50,357 nt of DNA. It comes from Chloroflexota bacterium (GTDB lineage: Bacteria > Chloroflexota > Dehalococcoidia > Lucifugimonadales > UBA3495). The notes beneath the pieces were generated by a model. The model worked only from the letters and a program-made list of their open reading frames with translations. It had not been told where the DNA came from and ran no database searches. How positions within the stretch are numbered: the stretch's first letter is position 1; every line of letters begins with the position of its first letter. A program made the translations under genes and the position numbers. Shown piece by piece: positions 34,545 to 43,418 of this stretch. Where the stretch lies: contig VXOG01000066.1 of the NCBI GenBank assembly GCA_009840165.1, positions 1-50,357 of the forward strand. The letters run 5' to 3'.

Positions 34545-35546
34545 GTGAGACATACCGTTGGAATCATTGCTAACCCCGCTGCCAGCAAGGACATTCGCCG
34601 GCTGGTGGCGCAGGGTCGGGTGGTGCCAGATTGGGAGAAGGTGAACATCGTCCGGCGCGCGCTGATTGGGCTGCAATCCACCGAGGTGGACAAGGTGGTG
34701 GCGATGCCCGACAGTGGCAACCTGTGCCGGCGGGCGGCGGACGATTCCAGCATCAGCATCCCCCTGGAGATGCTGCCGATGTCGCCGTTGTACACCGAGG
34801 GCGACACCACGCGGGCGGCGGCGATGATGGCCGAAATGGGCGTGGGCTGTCTCATAACCCTGGGCGGAGACGGCACCAACCGGGCCGTGGCGGTGGGAAC
34901 GAATCAGGTCCCGTTGGTGGCGATCTCCACGGGAACCAACAACATCTTCCCCGTAATGGTGGAGGGAACCCTGGCCGGCATTGCCGCCGGCCTGATCGCA
35001 TCGGAGCGGCTCAGCGCGGCGGATGTGGCGATAGTCAGCAAGACGCTACAGATCCACGTGAACGGCGAGCCTCGCGACCTGGCCCTGGTGGACGTGGCAG
35101 TCTCTCGCGAGCGTTACGTGGCGACGCGGGCAATCTGGGACCTGGACACAGTGTACGAGGTATTCCTGACCCGGGCCGAACCGGCCGGTATCGGCCTGTC
35201 ATCCGTGGGCGGCCGGCTGCATCCGCTGTCGCTGGCGGACGTGGGTGGGCTGCGTTACCGGCTGGCGGGACGCGGCGCTACTGACGCCAATACCACCATC
35301 ATCGCGCCGGTGGCGCCCGGCATGGTCGAGCCGGCGTCAATCGCAGAGTGGGGTCTGTTGCACGAGGGCGTGCCCGTGGCGCTGGAGCGGCGCTACTGCA
35401 CGCTGGCCCTGGACGGCGAGCGGTCGTTGGTGTTGAGTCCCGATGACGCGGTTGAGATCGTGCTGGCGCGGGACGGGCCGCCGGTGGTGCAGGTACAGAG
35501 GGCATTGCTCAGGGCGGCGCAACTGGGCCTGTTCGGTTATGCCTGA
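34545..35546 (+). CDS. ATP-NAD/AcoX kinase family protein
   Basis: A 333-residue protein of the NAD kinase/AcoX superfamily. It begins HTVGIIANPAASKDIRRL and has the nucleotide-binding GGDGTNRAVAVG and a STGTNNIFP segment; the rest is the beta-sandwich domain. AcoX accompanies acetoin breakdown genes in some bacteria, but none are here, so the substrate (NAD, lipid or other) is open. The start is GTG at 34545, ten bases after the NYN gene. The frame runs further upstream within the NYN gene, but that part is a shadow. TauE/SafE follows 15 bases later. Confidence 0.85.
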   Translation: MRHTVGIIANPAASKDIRRLVAQGRVVPDWEKVNIVRRALIGLQSTEVDKVVAMPDSGNLCRRAADDSSISIPLEMLPMSPLYTEGDTTRAAAMMAEMGVGCLITLGGDGTNRAVAVGTNQVPLVAISTGTNNIFPVMVEGTLAGIAAGLIASERLSAADVAIVSKTLQIHVNGEPRDLALVDVAVSRERYVATRAIWDLDTVYEVFLTRAEPAGIGLSSVGGRLHPLSLADVGGLRYRLAGRGATDANTTIIAPVAPGMVEPASIAEWGLLHEGVPVALERRYCTLALDGERSLVLSPDDAVEIVLARDGPPVVQVQRALLRAAQLGLFGYA

Positions 35547-35561
35547 TACTGGCCGGGCCTG

Positions 35562-36305
35562 ATGCTCACCGGCTGGGAGTTGGTGATCGGTCTGGCGGCG
35601 TTGCTGCTGGGCTCGTTCGTGTTCAGCGCGGTGGGTTTCGGCATGGCGCTGGCCATGGCCCCGATCCTGCTGCTGATACTGGAGCCGCGGCAGGTTGTGG
35701 TGCTGGCCAACACGATGATAGTGCTGGCGACCGTGATGATCCTGTTGCAAACCTGGCGGCATTACAGTTGGAGCCAGTCGTGGCTGTTCGTGGTGGCCGG
35801 ACTGCCGCCGGTGGCGTTGGGAGTTTTCCTGCTGAACGTTGCCGCGCCCACTGTGTTGCGCACGGCCATCGCTGCATTGATACTGGTGATTGCGGTGGCG
35901 AACCTGTGCAATGTCCGGATTCCGCAGGCTCGGACGCGGTGGGCCGCCGTGGGGTTTGGATTCACCACAACGCTGCTGACCACGACCTTGAGCATTGGAG
36001 GGTTTCTGGCCGGCATCTACGCCATCGAGCAGGACTGGTCGAGGGAACAGATGCGGGCGACGCTGGCGGTGTATTTCCTTTTGGCCGGCGTACTGGGACT
36101 GGCGCTGTACGCGGCGACGGGGCTGATCCCCCGGGAGATGGCGTACGACATCGGCGTGGGAGCGCCTGCGGTGGTCGTCGGGGCGCTGGCCGGCGGTTGG
36201 CTGTCCCGCCGGATGAGCCTGGAGGTATTCCGCTACGCCGTGCTGTTCGTGATTATCGGAGGATGCCTGGCGCTGCTGGCGCGGGAGGCGCTGCGATTGT
36301 TGTGA
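35562..36305 (+). CDS. TauE/SafE-family sulfite/organic anion exporter
   Basis: A 247-residue protein with eight or so membrane helices in two repeats: FVFSAVGFGMALAMAPILLLIL at the first and TTLLTTTLSIGGFLAGIYAI at the second, with conserved small residues in the core. TauE/SafE proteins move sulfite, sulfoacetate or similar anions across the cytoplasmic membrane. It follows the AcoX-like gene by 15 bases, so NYN, AcoX-like and TauE may be one operon; a link in function is not evident. It converges on the PaREP1-like genes. Confidence 0.88.
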   Translation: MLTGWELVIGLAALLLGSFVFSAVGFGMALAMAPILLLILEPRQVVVLANTMIVLATVMILLQTWRHYSWSQSWLFVVAGLPPVALGVFLLNVAAPTVLRTAIAALILVIAVANLCNVRIPQARTRWAAVGFGFTTTLLTTTLSIGGFLAGIYAIEQDWSREQMRATLAVYFLLAGVLGLALYAATGLIPREMAYDIGVGAPAVVVGALAGGWLSRRMSLEVFRYAVLFVIIGGCLALLAREALRLL

Positions 36306-36317
36306 TAAGGGGGCCGG

Positions 36318-36698
36318 TCAGGCTTGCGTTATGACGTGCGTTCCCGGCAGGTTGAACAGGGCGGCAATAAACACGTTGGCGTTTCCGGTCCGCCGCTCAA
36401 TCTCCGATTGAGTCAGGTTGCTGTTGTAGAAATGACCGTGCAGATCACCAACGGCGGACATACCATCTTCCAAGTCGGGGGTGGTTTGATGTTGCGCGTC
36501 CAAGTACCTGATGATGGTGTTCCGGCGCAGCGGCCGGCTTGGCGGTATGATCCCGTGTCGCAGGTTGATCGCCAGAATGATTCGGTTGACCGCGCCCCAC
36601 AGCAATTCGCCGGCGGCGGTGACGTGGCCTTGCTGGTTCAGATTGTGAGCCAATTCCCAGAACTGGCGCGCAACAATCAGGTGTTCTTGAGCAATCAA
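36318..36698 (-). CDS. PaREP1/HEPN-like protein, second of an overlapping pair
   Basis: About 126 residues, helical, with QFWELAHNLNQQGHVTAAGELLWGAVNRIILAINLRHG, which matches the PaREP1 pattern of the gene at 22223. The only plausible start that avoids running into the upstream gene is TTG at 36698, which overlaps the stop of that gene (TTGA). The frame is open further upstream but without similarity. No ribosome site is seen, so translation would depend on coupling. Function unknown; with its partner it could form a heteromeric helical bundle. Confidence 0.6.
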   Translation of the reverse strand: MIAQEHLIVARQFWELAHNLNQQGHVTAAGELLWGAVNRIILAINLRHGIIPPSRPLRRNTIIRYLDAQHQTTPDLEDGMSAVGDLHGHFYNSNLTQSEIERRTGNANVFIAALFNLPGTHVITQA

Positions 36699-37075
36699 GA
36701 GGTTTTGGGAGGAACGGGGTAGGATGTCAGAGCCGATATGAAATCGTGAACTCGGGGAATGGATATCTCCATTTCCTCCGGCTCGATGAAGCGGTACTTG
36801 GCGTTGTTGCCGAACAGTGAAGCGGTGGTGTGCCCGCCGGTGTAATATCGTGTGCTGGTCTGATTGTCCAGCCATTCGGAAAAGAACAATAGGTCGTCGC
36901 CATCGGTGTCGTGCGGGCGTCCGCACCGCTTGGCCAGATTTACCAGGGCGCACTCGGCTGATTCCCACAAAAGGGCTGAGCCGAGGTAGTGGTCGCCGGC
37001 GGCAAAGGCAGCGTCAGCGTCGGCCAGCAGGCGGTGCGGGTCGGTCGGTTCCGTTGGATGGCTATGTTTTGCCAT
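36695..37075 (-). CDS. PaREP1/HEPN-like protein, first of an overlapping pair
   Basis: A 126-residue helical protein with DAAFAAGDHYLGSALLWESAECALVNLAKRCG, the same helix pair as in the next gene (GHVTAAGELLWGAVNRIILA) and in the protein at 22223. An acidic DTDGDDLLFF and an aromatic YYTGG segment follow. The two genes look like tandem duplicates that have diverged. The start is ATG 37075. The pair lies in the gap between trxB and TauE, next to another dispersed repeat. No nucleotidyltransferase partner is present. Confidence 0.65.
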   Translation of the reverse strand: MAKHSHPTEPTDPHRLLADADAAFAAGDHYLGSALLWESAECALVNLAKRCGRPHDTDGDDLLFFSEWLDNQTSTRYYTGGHTTASLFGNNAKYRFIEPEEMEISIPRVHDFISALTSYPVPPKTS

Positions 37076-37105
37076 GGTATAACTCCGCGCGCACCCTCAC
37101 CCCGG

Positions 37106-37150
37106 CCCTCTCCCGCCATAGTCGGGTGTGCCACCCATCAAGGGAGAGGG
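37106..37150. repeat. CCCTCTCCC hairpin repeat
   Basis: CCCTCTCCC (37106-37114) and GGGAGAGGG (37142-37150) pair around 27 bases, with CCCTCACCCCGG upstream. It is a well-known type of intergenic bacterial repeat and lies between trxB and the PaREP1-like pair. Confidence 0.8.
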
Positions 37151-37159
37151 AGAGTTGCC

Positions 37160-38080
37160 TCAGGAGGACAGGTCGTGGAAGGCGGCCAGGGCGGCGGTGA
37201 TGCCGTCGCCGACGGCTGCGCCCAGCTGGCGGGTGGATTCGGCGCGGGCGTCACCGCACACGTACACCCGGGGGATGTTGGTGCGCATGTGGATGTCGGC
37301 GTGGATGTGGCCCAGCTCGTCCATGTCCAACTGGTCTTTGAAGGCTTCGGTGTTAGGGTGGAAACCGACGTACACAAAGGCGGCGGCGGTGGGGTAGTCG
37401 TAAATCTCGCCGGTTTTGAGGTCCTTGACGCGGGCGGCTTCGAGAATGTCGTTGCCGACGAACTCCTCGACGACGTGGCTCCACAGCCACTTGTACTTGG
37501 GGTTGGCGAAGGCGCGATCTTGGAGCATCTTGGTGGCACGCAGCTCGTCCCTGCGATGGATAATGGTAACGGAGTTGCAGATGCCGGTGAGGTAGAAACT
37601 CTCGTCCATGGCGGAGTCGCCGCCGCCGATGACCACCACGTCCTGGCCGCGGAAGAAGTTGCCGTCGCAGACGGCGCAGTAGGAAACGCCCCGCCCGCTG
37701 AACTCGTCCTCGCCGGGGACGCCGAGTTTGTTGTGTGCGCCGCCGGTGGCGATGATGAGGGCTCTGGCGGTGAAGTCGCCCTCGGAGGTGCGGACCAGCT
37801 TGCGCTCGTCGTACAGGTTTTCCACCGACTCGACTTCGGCGAATTCCATTTCGGCGCCGAACCGGTCGGCCTGATTGTACATTTCGTCGGCCAACTCCTG
37901 ACCCTTGACGCCCTCCCGGAAGCCCGGGTAGTTTTCGATCTCGTCAGTGATCAGCAGTTGTCCGCCGGGGCCGATGCTCTCGATCATCAGGGTGCTGAGC
38001 ATGGCGCGGGTGGAATAGAGACCGGCGGACAGGCCGGCGGCCCCGGCGCCCAGAATCACAACGTCGTAATCCTTTGCCAT
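37160..38080 (-). CDS. trxB: Thioredoxin reductase
   Basis: A 306-residue FAD/NADPH disulfide reductase. The FAD site is VVILGAGAAGLSAGLY, the redox pair C135/C138 is in SYCAVCDG, the NADPH site is VVVIGGGDSAMDE with HRRDELRA, and the C-terminal FAD motif is VYVCGDARAE. The HRRDxxR motif supports NADPH use. It reduces thioredoxin in the cytoplasm; no trx gene is adjacent. AGGAGG stands before the ATG. It is followed by repeat DNA and preceded by the epimerase gene, on the same strand with about 125 bases between them. Confidence 0.95.
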   Translation of the reverse strand: MAKDYDVVILGAGAAGLSAGLYSTRAMLSTLMIESIGPGGQLLITDEIENYPGFREGVKGQELADEMYNQADRFGAEMEFAEVESVENLYDERKLVRTSEGDFTARALIIATGGAHNKLGVPGEDEFSGRGVSYCAVCDGNFFRGQDVVVIGGGDSAMDESFYLTGICNSVTIIHRRDELRATKMLQDRAFANPKYKWLWSHVVEEFVGNDILEAARVKDLKTGEIYDYPTAAAFVYVGFHPNTEAFKDQLDMDELGHIHADIHMRTNIPRVYVCGDARAESTRQLGAAVGDGITAALAAFHDLSS

Positions 38081-38123
38081 CGAAATGATCCCTCCTGTCG
38101 GGTGGTAGTGGTTCGACCCTGTA

Positions 38124-38200
38124 CTGGATTCCCGCCCCGTATCTAGTACGGGGTAACGTTCTTTCGCGGGAATGACGGTGGAGTTGTGGGAATGACGGTG
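38124..38200. repeat. dRS3-like repeat with nested hairpin and 20-bp iteron
   Basis: CTGGATTCCCGCCCCGTATCTAG… opens the element, a nested CCCCGTAT/TACGGGG hairpin follows, and CTTTCGCGGGAATGACGG closes it. GGGAATGACGGTG occurs at 38168 and again at 38188, an exact 20-bp period on the GTCATTCC side. Confidence 0.8.
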
Positions 38201-38205
38201 AAATA

Positions 38206-39177
38206 TCAGCGATTGGCGCCGAATCGCGCGCGAGCGGACCGACGCACCGAGGCTTCTCGAACGTAGTCAACGGAGTGGCCCAGGCCCTCCTCCAGGGGAA
38301 TTTTGGGCTCCCAGCCCAGTTCCTGGGTGGCGCGGCTGTGGTCAAGGGCGATCTTGAGCACTTCGCCGGCGCGCCTGGGGCGGTACACGGGTTCCTGTCG
38401 GAACTCGGTGCACTCCTGAAGCAGCGAGTAAATCCGGTTTATGGTCACCGGTTCGCCGGCGCTTATGTTGTAGATGCGTCCATCGCCCCGATGCATCGCC
38501 GCCAGGTTTGCCTCGACTATGTCGGACACGTACACGAAGTCCCGTTCCTGCAATCCATCGCCGTAGATATTGGGACTGCGGCCCCTGAGCATCAAACCGG
38601 CGAAAATGGCGATGACGCCGGCCTCGCCGTTGGGGTCCTGGCCGGGGCCGTACACGTTGGCGTAGCGTAGGATAGTGTATTGCAACCCATAAGTCCGGTA
38701 GAAAAGCTCCAGGTACAACTCGCTAACGTACTTGGACAGGGCATAAGGGGTCAAGGGATTAACCGGTGTGTCTTCGTCGCAGGGGATCGTATCGGGGTTG
38801 CCGTAGATGGCGCCGCCGGTGGAGGAAAAAACGATTTTCTCCACGCCTTCCGAGGCGGCAGCGTCGAGCAGCCTGATGGTGCCCAAAACGTTGGAGTCAG
38901 CGTCGGTTACCGGATCCAGGGTTGACTGCCTCACGCTGCTCTGGGCGGCGAGGTGGAAAATTATCTCGGGCCCTTCGCGCTGGATGATTTGTTTGACCTT
39001 TTGATCATTGATGGGCGCGTGATAGAAGGTCGCCCGATGGTCGAGGTTGCGCAGTTGGCCGGAACTGAGATCGTCCACTACGGCTACGGAGTAGCCGTTA
39101 TCCAGCAGGCCGGTCACCAGGTGCGACCCGATGAAGCCGGCCCCGCCGGTGACCAGGACTTTGGTGGATTCTGTCAT
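38206..39177 (-). CDS. NAD-dependent epimerase/dehydratase (GalE-like)
   Basis: A 323-residue extended short-chain dehydrogenase. The NAD motif is VLVTGGAGFIGSHLV, the active site has SSTGGAIYG and YALSKYVSEL (Tyr-x3-Lys), and the sequence LRYANVYGPGQDPNGEAGVI is typical of nucleotide-sugar 4-epimerases. It probably interconverts UDP-glucose and UDP-galactose or their acetamido or acid forms for cell-surface glycans; the exact sugar is unknown. It has no sugar-transferase neighbours. The start ATG 39177 is conventional. Confidence 0.9.
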   Translation of the reverse strand: MTESTKVLVTGGAGFIGSHLVTGLLDNGYSVAVVDDLSSGQLRNLDHRATFYHAPINDQKVKQIIQREGPEIIFHLAAQSSVRQSTLDPVTDADSNVLGTIRLLDAAASEGVEKIVFSSTGGAIYGNPDTIPCDEDTPVNPLTPYALSKYVSELYLELFYRTYGLQYTILRYANVYGPGQDPNGEAGVIAIFAGLMLRGRSPNIYGDGLQERDFVYVSDIVEANLAAMHRGDGRIYNISAGEPVTINRIYSLLQECTEFRQEPVYRPRRAGEVLKIALDHSRATQELGWEPKIPLEEGLGHSVDYVREASVRRSARARFGANR

Positions 39178-39274
39178 AGAATGGGGGTTTTTGAGCGCGC
39201 GTTGCCGCCGCGCTTGCTACGTACATCGTAATTGAAACCGGCAGGCGCGGCAAGCCGAGATAGTTGGCCGCGCA

Positions 39275-39997
39275 TTACCTGCTCTCACGGAGCCGGCGCA
39301 ACTCGGCCTCCAACTCCTGCACTCGGGCTGCTTCCCGGAGACGGGCGGCGTGTTCCGCATCGGCGCGGGCCGTTTCCGACGTGAGGGTTGGGATGTGATC
39401 CTCGGTGCGGGGATCATGCCAGCCCAGGTACGCATCCGCCGCCCGCAGGTTCAGGTTCAGCGCCGGGCTGTACCCCTGAAACACGCCGGGGCTGATTTCG
39501 GCCACGGGTATGGGTTCGTAGCGGTCTCCTGCCAAACGATACCCTCGCAGCGTAAACTCGTAGAACTGCCCTTCGCCGTCGAACAGCCAGTATTCACCTA
39601 CACCGATCCGCTCGCAGTAGTCCTTCTTGCCCTCCAGGTCGTCGCTGGCGGTGCGTCTGGACGCCACTTCAAGCACAAAGTCCGGCGGCTTGCCTTGTTC
39701 GCTGACAATATAGCCGTTGCTGGCATTGTAGGCGGCGGGGTCAACGTCAAAGGCCACCAGCAGGTCGGGATAGCGGCTTTCGCCGGCGACGTAGGCCGGG
39801 CCCGGCACGATGTAGCGTTCGCCGGTGACCAGGGTAGTGTCCCGGTTGCCCAGATATTGAGATAGGTGGTGGGTCTGGCCGGGTTCATGCAGGTATTTTA
39901 CGGAGGTCATGTCGTCGGGATGCTTCTGGGGGATATCGGGAAGATAGAAGGATTCAGCCGGTACATCCGGCAATTCGGCGGGTCGTGTGGTGGTCAT
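39275..39997 (-). CDS. Uma2-family protein with C-terminal coiled coil
   Basis: A 240-residue Uma2 relative. The nuclease-like core has YPDLLVAFDV and PDFVLEVASRRTASDDLEGKKDYCERIGVGEYWLFD (acidic residues and the Glu-x-Ala-S strand), followed by a beta part (EFTLRGYRLAGDRYEPI). The final 40 residues (ARADAEHAARLREAARVQELEAELRRLRE) form a coiled coil common in this branch. The ATG at 39997 is preferred; the frame is open to 40054. The function is unknown. The protein is related to, but quite different from, the one at 29040. Confidence 0.85.
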   Translation of the reverse strand: MTTTRPAELPDVPAESFYLPDIPQKHPDDMTSVKYLHEPGQTHHLSQYLGNRDTTLVTGERYIVPGPAYVAGESRYPDLLVAFDVDPAAYNASNGYIVSEQGKPPDFVLEVASRRTASDDLEGKKDYCERIGVGEYWLFDGEGQFYEFTLRGYRLAGDRYEPIPVAEISPGVFQGYSPALNLNLRAADAYLGWHDPRTEDHIPTLTSETARADAEHAARLREAARVQELEAELRRLRESR

Positions 39998-40060
39998 GCT
40001 GAACCTCAAAGGGCGAAGCTGCGATGCGGCGGTGACCCGAATCATACCATCCAAAGGATA

Positions 40061-40083
40061 GGGGCGGGTTTCAAACCCGCCCC
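40061..40083. repeat. GGGGCGGGTTT palindrome, copy 2
   Basis: GGGGCGGGTTT / C / AAACCCGCCCC, the same core as at 32286, with different flanks. Confidence 0.9.
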
Positions 40084-40107
40084 GGCATCGTTGAGGGTTG
40101 GCGCGGA

Positions 40108-42435
40108 TTACTCCGCCACCAATTCAAACTGCCCGGCATCGTTGATCCGTGTCAGGAACACCTCGTCGGAGCCCTGGTTGTCGCCAGGCCCGTACTGGAG
40201 CTGGAGGCCGGCAATGTCGATGGGGGGAGTGTCTTCACTGAAGACGTTGAGGAAGCACTCGCGGGTGACGTTCGTGCCACAGGCTTTCAAGCGTTCAATG
40301 GCTAGGCGGCCGGCAAGGTAGCCCTCCAGGGAGACAAACCCGGGCTCCGCGTCGGGGTCGACCGCAGATAGGGCGTCGCGATACTTGGTGACGCTTTCGT
40401 CGCTGGGCAGCGGCACCACCTGGGTCACGTACACGTCCGACGTGGTCTCCTCGAGCCTCACAAGCTCATCACGCAGCGCGTTGCTGCCCACGAAGGACAC
40501 GGCCATGAAGGTGGGATCATCCATCATTCGCATGCGCAACTGCTCGATGAATTTGGCCGTCGGAGCGTATCCGCCGATGATGATTACCGCGTCCGGCTTG
40601 GCCTTGTTGATGCGGAACGCCGCCGCCTTTACCGCAGTGGTGTTCCGTCCATAGTACCACGACTGCACCAGCGTCATATCCTCTCGACCGGGCTGTTTCA
40701 GCGCATTTTCTACGCCCTTAAGCCCGTCCTGGCCGTAGGAGTCGTTCTGATACAACACGGCCACTTTGGTCTTGCCCATGCTCTTCAGGTAGGCCACCAT
40801 CTGCTCGGTTTCATCGTGATACGAGGCCCGCACGTTGAGGATGAAGTCCTGGTCGTCCTCCCGCAGCAACTGCGCCCCGGTGAAGGCCCCGACGAAAGGA
40901 ACTTTTCCGGCCTTTGCCAGCGGCAGCGCGGCCCGGGAGGTGGGCGTGCCCACCGCGCCAATCAGCCCGAACACTCCATCCTGGCCAATCAACTGCCGGG
41001 TCTTGGCAAAGGCCTGGTCGGATTCGTACATGTCGTCTCGCGTCGTGAGTTCCAGACGGCGCTCATGTACACCACCGTTGGCGTTGGCTTCTGCGAATGC
41101 CGCTCGGATGCCAAGTCGCATACCTTCACCCAGCGCTTTTGAAGGCCCGGTCAATGCCGCGGACTGCCCGAACGTGATCATATCGTCGGTAAGGCCGGGC
41201 ATTCCGGTGGGCGGCGTAATCATGGGGCCTTCCGGATGCGTCATCCCCTGGGCCTCGGCCACCAACGCGCCAAGCTCGGCCCGCAACTGCGCCAGGGCGG
41301 CGGCGTTACGCGCGATCAGCCCGCGTTCGTCTGCCATCAGTTTAAGGCGCTTTTCCAGCCGGGTGAAGTTACCGCTCCCGGCATTGACCAATGCTTGGGC
41401 GCCAGCGACAGCGATCCTTTCATCCATCGTCCTTGGCCCGCCGCTATCCCGCAGGTATTCAATGTCGCGCTGGATGAGCTCGGCCACCGACTCGTAGGCT
41501 TCCTGGTTTCGCGCCACCACCGCCGGGTCCTGCAAGCGCGCGGCCACCAGCAGCAGGGTACGCCCTTGCCTCACGTTTGCCAACAAGCTCTGCAAATGCG
41601 AGTAACGAAGCCGGGCAGCTTCCGAGACAGTGCCATCATCCATCAGAACGTCAAACTGGTCGTCCACGCTTACGGTACTGGCCGCGAACAGATCTGCGGT
41701 GGTGGAAGCGCGTTGGCCGGCTTGCTCTTCTTCCAGCGCGTCCAGCAAAGCGGGCCGTCCGGCTTGTATCTGTTCTGCGTTGGAAATCAGCCGTTGGGTC
41801 AGGGTTTCGATACGGGCGACCCGCGCAACGTCGCCCCGGCCCCGCAGCAGTGGCAGTTGGGCGTTCAGGCTGGTTTTGAGCCCGGTTATCACGTCCGCGG
41901 AAGGGGGGTTGCCGATCATGCCGGCGTGCGTCGGCCCCGACGCGGCAACCAAAGCGCTGGCGTTCTGGGAAATAGACAACGCGGCCGCGAGAACGTCATC
42001 AATATCTTGCAGAACCCATCGTTCCCAGCCCGACCAATCGGACTCTGTGTCAGGGCCGCTTCTGCTTCGCACGGCAAATGCATACTCGGCTCCCGACCTG
42101 GCACGATTGACCGTCAAAGTGTATGAGGCCGTCTCACCACCATCGATGTCGGCGGATTGAATGTATTGCTCCCAGTCCCCGCCGGCATCATATACCACCA
42201 GGGCCGCGTCCACGTTCACCCACTGGACGCTGTAACCCGTAGCGCCGTCCACGGCGTCCCAGGACACCACCACCTCGCCCGTATTCTAGCCGTCGGCCAC
42301 CTGCACGTTGGCGGGAGCGGACAGAGCTGTCTGGGCGTGAGCTTCGTTTTCCAATGCCAGCCATCCGCCAACGGCGGCCAATGCGGCCGCGGCAAGAACC
42401 GCGATTACCGGAAGTGCAATGCGTTTCATCTTCAT
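40108..42435 (-). pseudogene. ABC-type substrate-binding protein gene with in-frame amber codon
   Basis: Read through one stop, the gene encodes 775 residues. It has a signal peptide (MKMKRIALPVIAVLAAAALA… cleaved near AHA-Q), a fibronectin type III-like domain (about 42-140), a long helical region (about 145-400) and a C-terminal LivK/Peripla_BP_6-type ligand-binding domain (from about 420, ITFGQSAALTGPSKALGEGMRLG). Codon 50 is TAG (42286-42288), between VQVADG and NTGEVVVSWDAV; the frame is kept on both sides and homology-like sequence crosses it. GGAGA precedes the ATG. The part after the stop could start at GTG 42273 but would lack a signal. It may be a fresh pseudogene, a case of readthrough, or a sequencing error. 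No permease or ATPase genes are adjacent. Confidence 0.8.
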
Positions 42436-42514
42436 ATTTCTTATCTCCACCGTCACCGACGGCAATGCAAAAGATGCGTAAGTTTAGCAGATTAAACCGG
42501 CAAACTGTGTTGCC

Positions 42515-42543
42515 TTGACATAGGGCTACCCCTGTAACAGAAT
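42515..42543 (+). promoter_or_regulatory. Promoter for the hydrolase–LLM pair
   Basis: TTGACA (42515-42520), 17 bases and CAGAAT (42538-42543, four of six). It is oriented towards the hydrolase gene and gives a leader of roughly 25 bases. Confidence 0.6.
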
Positions 42544-42576
42544 ATCGCCATCCCAATCCCGCACAGGAACGAGAGT

Positions 42577-43386
42577 ATGACAACAGTTCAGAATGGTTCT
42601 CGCACAACCGTAAACGTCAACGGGACTGCCGTCGAAATGTACACTGGCGGCGACGGTCCGCCGCTGGTTTTCTTCCACGGCGCCGGTGGATCCAACGGAT
42701 GGCAGCCCTATCACGAAGACCTGGCCGCCGATTACACGGTGTACGTGCCCAGCCAGCCCGGCTTCAACGGCACCGAGGCTCCCGATTGGATCAAGACCAT
42801 CAACGACGTGGCCCACTTCAACCACATGTTCGTCGACGCGCTGGGCCTGGATGACATCGTGCTGATGGGCTCGTCCATGGGCGGCTGGGTGTCCGCCGAG
42901 ATGGCCGCGATGGACGACCACAACATCGACGCGTTGATCCTGGTGGACGCCGCCGGCATCAAGCCGCGCGACGGCGAGATCGCCGAGATCTTCATGGTCT
43001 CCGCCGACACCCGCCTCAAGCAGCGCTTCCACGACCCCAGCCAGGTTGAGAACTACGAAAACTACTCCCGCGAGCTGACGCCGGAAGAGCAGTTGGTCGT
43101 CCATTCCAACGCCATTACGGCCTCGCAGCTCTGCTGGAAGCCCTACCTGCACAACCCCAGCCTGCCGCACACGCTCTCCCGCGTCGATACCCCCACGCTC
43201 ATCGTGTGGGGCAACGAAGACGCCATTATTCCGGTGGAGTGCGGCCACCTGTTCCAGCAGGCGATCCAGGGCAGCCAGCTGCGGATCATTGACAACTGCG
43301 GACACTCTCCAGCGGTGGAAAAGAGAGGCGAATTCGTAGCCGCCGTGAAGGGGTTCCTGAATAGCCCGCAGATTTCCGCTTTCTAA
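42577..43386 (+). CDS. Alpha/beta-fold hydrolase
   Basis: A 269-residue hydrolase with the oxyanion motif VFFHGAGGSNGW, nucleophile S100 in LMGSSMGGW, the acid in WGNEDAIIPVE and His in IDNCGHSPAVEK. This pattern is like that of C-C bond hydrolases (MhpC/BphD) and haloalkane-type enzymes. It is followed after 32 bases by an LLM flavin-dependent oxidoreductase and probably forms a catabolic pair with it. Codon use in both genes is strongly GC-ended, more than in their neighbours, which suggests high expression. The substrate is unknown. Confidence 0.88.
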   Translation: MTTVQNGSRTTVNVNGTAVEMYTGGDGPPLVFFHGAGGSNGWQPYHEDLAADYTVYVPSQPGFNGTEAPDWIKTINDVAHFNHMFVDALGLDDIVLMGSSMGGWVSAEMAAMDDHNIDALILVDAAGIKPRDGEIAEIFMVSADTRLKQRFHDPSQVENYENYSRELTPEEQLVVHSNAITASQLCWKPYLHNPSLPHTLSRVDTPTLIVWGNEDAIIPVECGHLFQQAIQGSQLRIIDNCGHSPAVEKRGEFVAAVKGFLNSPQISAF

Positions 43387-43418
43387 TCGTTGCGAACGCC
43401 CAAACAAGGAGCAAAATC

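Noticed and set aside
36989..38146. 385-codon frame opposite trxB
   Set aside because: trxB has clear FAD, CxxC and NADPH motifs on the minus strand; the plus frame has only Gly/Val/Asp-rich sequence.
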